Shown piece after piece: positions 59,102 through 64,000 of a DNA stretch of 64,000 nucleotides; position 1 is the first letter of the stretch; every line of letters starts with the position of its first letter. A program made the translations under genes and the position numbers. This stretch comes from Euonymus europaeus (Eukaryota > Streptophyta > Magnoliopsida > Celastrales > Celastraceae). The stretch is taken from assembly GCA_963580455.1 (NCBI GenBank), contig OY756968.1:19189996-19253995 (forward strand). Reading direction: 5' to 3'. The notes beneath the pieces were generated by a model that was given only the letters and a program-made list of their open reading frames with translations, had not been told where the DNA came from and did not search any database.

Positions 59102-59641
59102 GAGTGTGTTTGGATATTGTTTTCGTTTTTAATAATTAAAAACGATTTTGAGTTTAGTTTTCAAAAACAGTTTTTAAAATAAATGAAGTGTTAAAAATTC
59201 ATTTGTCTTATGTTATTTGTGTAAGCAGTTTTCTAAATAAAAAAATACAAAATTTAGACACAAAAGAAGATTTGTTATATAATATAACAAAGAGAGTAAT
59301 GAACGATGACGGAAAATAGATCAAGTAAATTTGAAGAGACGATGGAGAAGAGACAAGGGAGGGAAGAGTTGGAGAGAGAAGAGAGATTGTAACAACTAAT
59401 AATAAAGGGAGGAAGAAGTAGAGTAAGAGGGAAAAAATGAATTTTAATATATTTACAAAAATGACGCTAGTTTATTTTCAAAATTCTTCAAAACATGATT
59501 TAGTTGTTTTCGATTTTCTATTTTTAAAAACATAATTCTAAAAAACTGTTTTAAAAAATTGTAACACCCAAATTAATTTTCATCCAATTTTCTATTTTAA
59601 AAAACGAAAAACATTTTTGAAAACATGTTGCAAACAGACTC
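59102..59641. mobile_element. MITE-like element, 540 bp, inverted ends
   Basis: gagtgtgtttggatattgtt at the left and gagtctgtttgcaacatgtt (reverse complement of the right end) match at 14 of 20. Inner parts cgtttttaataattaaaaac and ttctattttaaaaaacgaaa add inverted symmetry. No duplication could be fixed, so the superfamily is open. It ends about 200 bp before the probable transcription start of the Zuotin-type gene. Confidence 0.5.
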
Positions 59642-59866
59642 AAATTCTAAAATTTCATACCTAGTCTTCTGATGATGCTTTGTCACAACGCAAATTTGAC
59701 TGTCGTTTCCTGGCGGCGCTCGTTCGTTTGGGGTTACTTTTATTTCTCCATCTCTGCGAGACTGCGACATAAGCTGGAACTGCGAACCCTAATAATACAC
59801 AAGACTCTCTCTTTAGTTTGTATTCCTCTACCAGAAGAACAGTAGTTGCAGTCCGCACTTACAGAG
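59642..59866 (+). promoter_or_regulatory. Promoter and probable 5'-UTR exon of the Zuotin-type gene
   Basis: The stretch is markedly less AT-rich than its surroundings. It contains cgaaccctaataat (59784-59797), a telo-box-like aaccctaa motif common in promoters of plant translation-related genes, and a ctctctctt tract. The donor gag|gtaagatg at 59867 would end a 5'-UTR exon. Exact transcription start not visible. Confidence 0.5.
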
Positions 59867-61256
59867 GTAAGATGTTATCTTCTTCGTCTTCAATTTTTGG
59901 TTAATTATTGCAGATCTGTGAAAACCGTAAACCCTTTAGCTTTGTTGATTTTTGCTTTATTTTTGTAGTGGACGATTTTTTTTATTTTTACATCTTTAAC
60001 GATACGCACGAAATCAAGAATATCTCGATGTGTATGTATCGTTCTTGATGAGAGAATCCTTATCATACCTCACCGTGCGCTTTGATATAAGTAATCCTCT
60101 GGCACTTCTGATTTGAAGTCCCGGCTGCGGTATTGTAAGAAGTTTCGAGTTTAAATAGCTTCTTAAATCTATTTGGATTTTTTTTTATAGAAAATATTAT
60201 ATTAACGGCACCATGGGGGTGCAACCCGAAACAAACCAGGATTTTACAAAATAGATAATTTTAGACAATCAAAAATATTCATTTGGATCTTGATTGAAAG
60301 AACAATTGTCTTGAGTGTTTTTTCTGCAATTTATGTTAAGAGTTGCCACTGAATTACTGTTTTTGCTACTGTAATGAATTTTGAGTTTAAGGCTAAGCTT
60401 GGGAGAGGGGTTGGGATGAGTTGGGTTGGGTTCATAAAAGTGAACTGCTTGGTATGGGAGGGGTTGGGAGCCTTTAATGTGAGTGAACACCTCCCAATCC
60501 CTTATTTTGAAGGGTTGGGAAAAGGAGTGTTGGGAGGAGTTTGTGAACCCCTCTGAACACCTTGATGTATTCGCGCCAAGCAAAGTTTCAGAGGAGTTCG
60601 CGAACCTCTCCCAAGGCCTAAATGGTTTCTTGATGATTAATAATTTAATACCATAGTCTCTGCAACGTTGTAAGACTACTATTTTAGTTCTATAAGCGTA
60701 GGTCTAGTAGTGTTAAGAGGGGAACCAATATGCTCTTCGTGCTTGCTCAATCGTCTGCCCAGTAACTGTGGTTATTTGTTGCTCTACCTTTCTCCAGAAA
60801 TTCTATGGTTTCTAGTTTCTAGTAGCTAGCTTGCTTTTTGAAACATATTCTAGTTGTTGTTACTGCAATTTTATGCTATCGTTTGTTTCCGAATGTTGTC
60901 TAACAATCTATCAATATACTTAGCACAATTTTGTTATTGTGATTTGTATTAACAAAATTAAACCAAGCATTTCTCATTATTTTATTGTTTTCCACTCTTC
61001 TATGAGTATTAATGCCCTAAAGTCTGTGTGACATCCTGAACTCCATAGGAAGTACAATTCTCAACTTCTGTAGGCATAGCCTCAGTGGTAAACTTGTGTG
61101 GGAAACTTAGTGGAGTTTAATACTGTTTCAGAGGCACCTTTTGTATCATTAATTCAAACAAAAATTACTTGTCCTAATATTATTGTCAATGTATTAATCT
61201 ATAGTTGCTTTTATCTGACAATTCACTCATCAAAGTTTGCTTGCTTGCTGGTACAG
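59867..61256 (+). other. Probable 5'-UTR intron of the Zuotin-type gene (1.39 kb)
   Basis: Donor gtaagatg and a T-rich approach to ttgctggtacag (acceptor at 61255-61256). An alternative acceptor is cttag at 61350. No coding exon is found inside. It contains a G-rich MITE-like segment (60399-60620). Large first introns in 5' UTRs are common in housekeeping plant genes and can raise expression. Confidence 0.5.
60399..60620. repeat. G-rich MITE-like inverted repeat with G-quadruplex motif
   Basis: The left end cttgggagaggggttggg is mirrored by cgaacctctcccaaggcct on the right. Between 60401 and 60430 five runs of three or four G are separated by 1-6 nt, a canonical G-quadruplex pattern on the coding strand. 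Further matched blocks (gtgaactgcttgg; gtgaacacctcccaa) repeat inside. Confidence 0.5.
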
Positions 61257-61364
61257 TTTGGAGACTGCCATAATTCAATACTTCCCCACATTTCTGGACT
61301 GGAGTGAAACAGTTATTTGATATTAAGATTGGATTATCTTATAAGCTTAGTTTCATAATAAAGC

Positions 61365-63314
61365 ATGGCTATCCCGACAAGTTTCCGACTTATTGCATAT
61401 TCCCAAGAGATTGTAGATGGACAGCCAATATATATCTCTTCAAATTGCCATCCCCTCAAGGCTTTAAAACTTGAACCTGCTGGGCATGCTTTCCATGATG
61501 CTGCTCGTAAGCTTCTTTGTTGTGAGGAGGAAGATGCAGAAAGTGATGAGCAAGAGATGTCCAATGACAAGGAACAGTCGTATGTGCCATCATTTGATTC
61601 ATTCAGCGGCAAAGGTAAAAAGAAATCTGGTACTGAGGGGAAGCAACAAGATCACTATGCATTGTTGGGTTTGAGCCATTTGAGATATCTTGCCAGTGAG
61701 GATCAAATTAAAAAGCATTATCGTGAATTTGCACTGAAGTATCACCCTGACAAGCAGGCTGCTCTTCTTTTTGCTGAGGAAACTGAGGATGCCAAGCAAG
61801 CAAAAAAGGATGAAATAGAGAACCACTTTAAGTCCATCCAAGAAGCTTATGAGGTTTTGATAGATCCTGTGAAGAGAAGAGTATATGATTCTACAGATGA
61901 ATTTGATGATGAAATTCCTGTTGACTGTGCACCACAAGATTTCTTCAAAGTGTTTGGTCCAGCTTTTATGAGGAATGGCCGGTGGTCAGTTAATCAACCA
62001 ATCCTGTTTTTAGGAGATGATAACACTTCATTTGGTGAAGTAGATAGATTTTATGACTTTTGGTACAGCTTTAAAAGTTGGAGAGAGTTCCCTCACGCAG
62101 ACGAGTTTGATGTTGAACAAGCTGAGTCTCGTGACCACAAGAGGTGGATGGAGAGGCAGAACGCAAAACTAAGAGAGAAGGCCAAGAAGGAAGAGTACAT
62201 ACGGGTCCGGACTCTTGTGGATAATGCGTATAAAAGGGACCCAAGAATACAGAGGAGAAAGGAAGAGGAGAAAGCTGAAAAGCAGAGGAAAAAGGAGGCT
62301 AGGTTTTTGGCAAAGAAGCTTCAGGAAGAAGAGGCGTTGAGGGTTGCTGAGGAGGAGCAATGCCGGAAAGAGGAGGAGGAAAGACGAGCAGTGGAAGCTG
62401 CTCAGAAGCAAAAGAAAGTGAAGGAAAAAGAGAAGAAGCTGCTGCGAAAAGAGAGAACTCGTCTTCGGACGCTTTCATCCCCTGTTTTGTCCCAGTGTAT
62501 ACTTGGTCTTTCTGATAACGATGTGGAAATTCTTTGTATGTCGCTTGATATGGAGCAGCTGAGAGGAATATGTGACAAGATGGAGGGAAAAGAGGTATTG
62601 GAGCAAGCTAAAGTTCTTCGAGGTGCTTGTGAACATAATCATGATTCTGGGGGTAAGAAACAAGATGAAAAGAATGCACATCAGAATGGTTCTGTGGAGG
62701 TTAATGGAAAAGCCACACTAAGCAGCTATGAAAGGAAGGAAAAACCTTGGGGAAAAGGAGAGATTGAGCTTTTAAGAAAGGGGATCCAAAAATATCCAAA
62801 AGGAACATCTCGGAGGTGGGAGGTCATTTCGGATTACATTGGCACTGGAAGATCGGTGGAAGAAATTCTAAAGGCAACAAAAACAGTCCTCCTCCAGAAG
62901 CCTGATTCTGCTAAAGCTTTTGATTCGTTTCTTGAGAAGAGGAAACCTGCACCGTCCATTGCTTCTCCACTTACAACTAGGGAGGATGTGGAAGGCAAGT
63001 CAACTCCTCAGGGCCCTGAAAGCTGTGCAGTCAAAATGGATAGTTCAGAAAAGTCTGGTAGTGGAAGCGAATCCAGCAAGAATCCAGATGGTGCAACTTC
63101 CGCTAATGGAATTTCTTCTTCAAGTGTGGATCAAGATGTATGGTCGGCTGTGCAAGAAAGAGCATTGGTTCAGGCTCTTAAGACCTTCCCTAAGGAAACC
63201 AATCAGAGGTGGGAGCGAGTTGCAACTGCTGTACCAGGTAAGAATGTGAACCAGTGCAAGAAAAAATTTGCATCCTTGAAGGAGAACTTCAGGAACAAGA
63301 AAACTGTACCATAG
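61365..63314 (+). CDS. GLSA: Zuotin/ZRF1-type J-domain and SANT protein (GlsA family)
   Basis: 649 codons in a single uninterrupted exon. Residues 97-175 are a J domain with HPD at 127-129 (ALKYHPDKQ). Then the Zuotin homology region (DFWYSFKSWREFPHADEFDV, 231-250), a long highly charged helix (about 265-365) that in relatives binds the ribosome, and two SANT/Myb-like domains (W462-L510 and W593-N646). The family (yeast Zuo1, human DNAJC2/ZRF1, Volvox glsA, Arabidopsis AtGlsA) stimulates Hsp70 at the ribosome on nascent chains. The SANT-bearing members also act on chromatin and, in Volvox, in asymmetric division. The size fits plant relatives. The chosen ATG (aagcATGGc) has a good plant context and no upstream in-frame ATG is conserved. 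Promoter and leader are at 59642-61364. No damage is visible. Confidence 0.95.
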   Translation: MAIPTSFRLIAYSQEIVDGQPIYISSNCHPLKALKLEPAGHAFHDAARKLLCCEEEDAESDEQEMSNDKEQSYVPSFDSFSGKGKKKSGTEGKQQDHYALLGLSHLRYLASEDQIKKHYREFALKYHPDKQAALLFAEETEDAKQAKKDEIENHFKSIQEAYEVLIDPVKRRVYDSTDEFDDEIPVDCAPQDFFKVFGPAFMRNGRWSVNQPILFLGDDNTSFGEVDRFYDFWYSFKSWREFPHADEFDVEQAESRDHKRWMERQNAKLREKAKKEEYIRVRTLVDNAYKRDPRIQRRKEEEKAEKQRKKEARFLAKKLQEEEALRVAEEEQCRKEEEERRAVEAAQKQKKVKEKEKKLLRKERTRLRTLSSPVLSQCILGLSDNDVEILCMSLDMEQLRGICDKMEGKEVLEQAKVLRGACEHNHDSGGKKQDEKNAHQNGSVEVNGKATLSSYERKEKPWGKGEIELLRKGIQKYPKGTSRRWEVISDYIGTGRSVEEILKATKTVLLQKPDSAKAFDSFLEKRKPAPSIASPLTTREDVEGKSTPQGPESCAVKMDSSEKSGSGSESSKNPDGATSANGISSSSVDQDVWSAVQERALVQALKTFPKETNQRWERVATAVPGKNVNQCKKKFASLKENFRNKKTVP

Positions 63315-63865
63315 GATGGCTCTTCACGTGAAGATATAGGCTGCCACTCAAACAAATGCATGAGTCCCATTAGTTTAAATTCTTTTGCCTTCACTCTTGG
63401 GAATAGAGTCATTTCTCCGGTATACCTTTGCTCAGCCATATATATTTTACTGGTAATATTTTTTGTACTTTAAGCCCCTTGGAACGGACACACTCATCAT
63501 AGAGATGTTATTGACCGGCCATTAAAAGGCATCGATTTTACAGGTCCCAGTTTTGATTTTCCATATAATGCTTTATTTTATAGATTTATTGTGGCCTAGT
63601 AGAAGTAGTAGTATGAGATTAACATCTGCAGGATTCAAACATGATCAGTCAGTCACTCGGGTCGGACAAAATCTTGCCACACCAGACAGGTCGATGTGTT
63701 TGTGCCTAAATAATACGTTGAGCATGCATTTACAGACATTAAAGGCAATGAAAATAGAAGATGAAAAAAAAAATATATATATATATATATAGACTGCTCA
63801 ATGCGATTGTATCTAGATCATGATGCATAGTATATTACAAAGGGCATGCATTTGCAAACGTAAAA
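63315..63865. other. 3' regions of two convergent genes
   Basis: This 550-bp interval must hold the 3' UTR of the Zuotin-type gene and that of the minus-strand gene at 63866-64000. A (AT)n tract lies at 63772-63791. No further gene is seen. Confidence 0.6.
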
Positions 63866-64000
63866 TCAAAGCTCTTGTTCAGGCTGTGCACTTCTCTTGG
63901 ATAAGCTCTTCTTAACTCTGTCTTTTACTTTTTCCATGATTTCAACGGCAATTTTCGCCGCCGTTCTGGCAGAATCTTCAAAAGTTTGTTCGCTCTTACC
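63866..64000 (-). CDS. C-terminus of a minus-strand gene, cut by the window end
   Basis: The minus-strand frame entering at 64000 is open for 44 codons and stops at TGA (63868-63866). It is an amphipathic, charged helix-like sequence (TAAKIAVEIMEKVKDRVKKS) ending AQPEQEL. GC-richer than the flanks and Ala/Lys/Glu-rich, it looks like real coding sequence, but I do not recognise the family. Caution: the first bases on this strand (ggtaag) could also be a splice donor, in which case the frame would be an intron read-through. Confidence 0.55.
   Translation of the reverse strand, partial: GKSEQTFEDSARTAAKIAVEIMEKVKDRVKKSLSKRSAQPEQEL

Noticed and set aside
61070..61115. tagcctcagtggtaaac, an A-box-like sequence in the leader intron
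   Set aside because: No B box at suitable distance and no tail or target duplication. Not called as SINE or tRNA.
62169..62411. Leu/Ser/Phe-rich minus-strand frame in the Zuotin-type gene
   Set aside because: Antisense of the Glu/Lys-rich helix of the real protein.
1..64000. CRISPR arrays, bacterial operons, rRNA genes or integrated virus genomes
   Set aside because: No regularly spaced repeats of CRISPR type, no rRNA blocks and no pararetroviral or other viral gene order. All reverse transcriptases present belong to LINE, copia or gypsy elements.

Overview
This is nuclear DNA from a flowering plant, most likely a eudicot with a repeat-rich genome. The evidence is an intron-containing RING-CH gene, a plant-type Zuotin/GlsA gene, a dead CC-NB-ARC resistance gene, and a dense layer of plant transposable elements. 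Those include an L1 LINE with an RNase H domain, Athila-type and Tekay/Del-type Ty3/gypsy elements, Ty1/copia, a TRIM, hAT, Mutator-like, Tourist-like MITEs and tRNA-derived SINEs. Nothing points to bacteria, organelles or CRISPR. I cannot name the species.

Layout. The window opens in the 3' part of a long gypsy-type LTR (1-1229), followed by a truncated CNL resistance pseudogene (about 1957-3219). From 3.2 to 9.9 kb there is non-coding DNA with a SINE head, a broken Ulp1-protease fragment (minus strand) and TIR-type DNA elements. An almost intact full-length LINE lies at 9939-15591 between 18-bp target-site duplications. From 15.6 to 21.8 kb there is a minus-strand Athila-type element, split by a 2.5-kb solo LTR (16660-19151) with an intact 5-bp duplication. 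From 21.8 to 26.1 kb there are LTR, MULE and SINE remnants.

Two unbroken host genes stand out. The first is a six-exon membrane RING-CH ubiquitin ligase gene (26365-32394, +, 261 aa); a Mutator-like TIR element ends about 250 bp upstream of its start codon. The second is a single-coding-exon 649-aa J-domain plus SANT protein of the Zuotin/ZRF1/GlsA family (61365-63314, +), with a probable 5'-UTR intron. The C-terminus of a third gene enters from the right edge on the minus strand (63866-64000), convergent with the Zuotin gene.

From 33.8 to 57.4 kb the DNA is nested retroelement debris. It holds a TRIM with both LTRs, a decayed copia element interrupted by a 297-bp SINE-derived giant hairpin, and a minus-strand Athila element (gag-protease at 50.0-50.9 kb, RT/RNase H/integrase at 43.3-45.5 kb) opened by a non-autonomous hAT element and a copia-type LTR. 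Next come a Tekay/Del gag remnant with polypurine tract and LTR, and a second plus-strand Athila copy (52.4-57.4 kb) carrying a SINE. MITEs separate this block from the Zuotin gene.

No wholly new molecular system was found. The most informative observations are the inverted SINE dimer, the near-intact LINE with an ATGA ORF overlap, a candidate splice acceptor conserved before the third ORF in two Athila copies, the hAT insertion that splits a tandem repeat, and the nested order of insertions. All joins, boundaries and family names were made by eye; no alignment or database search was run.
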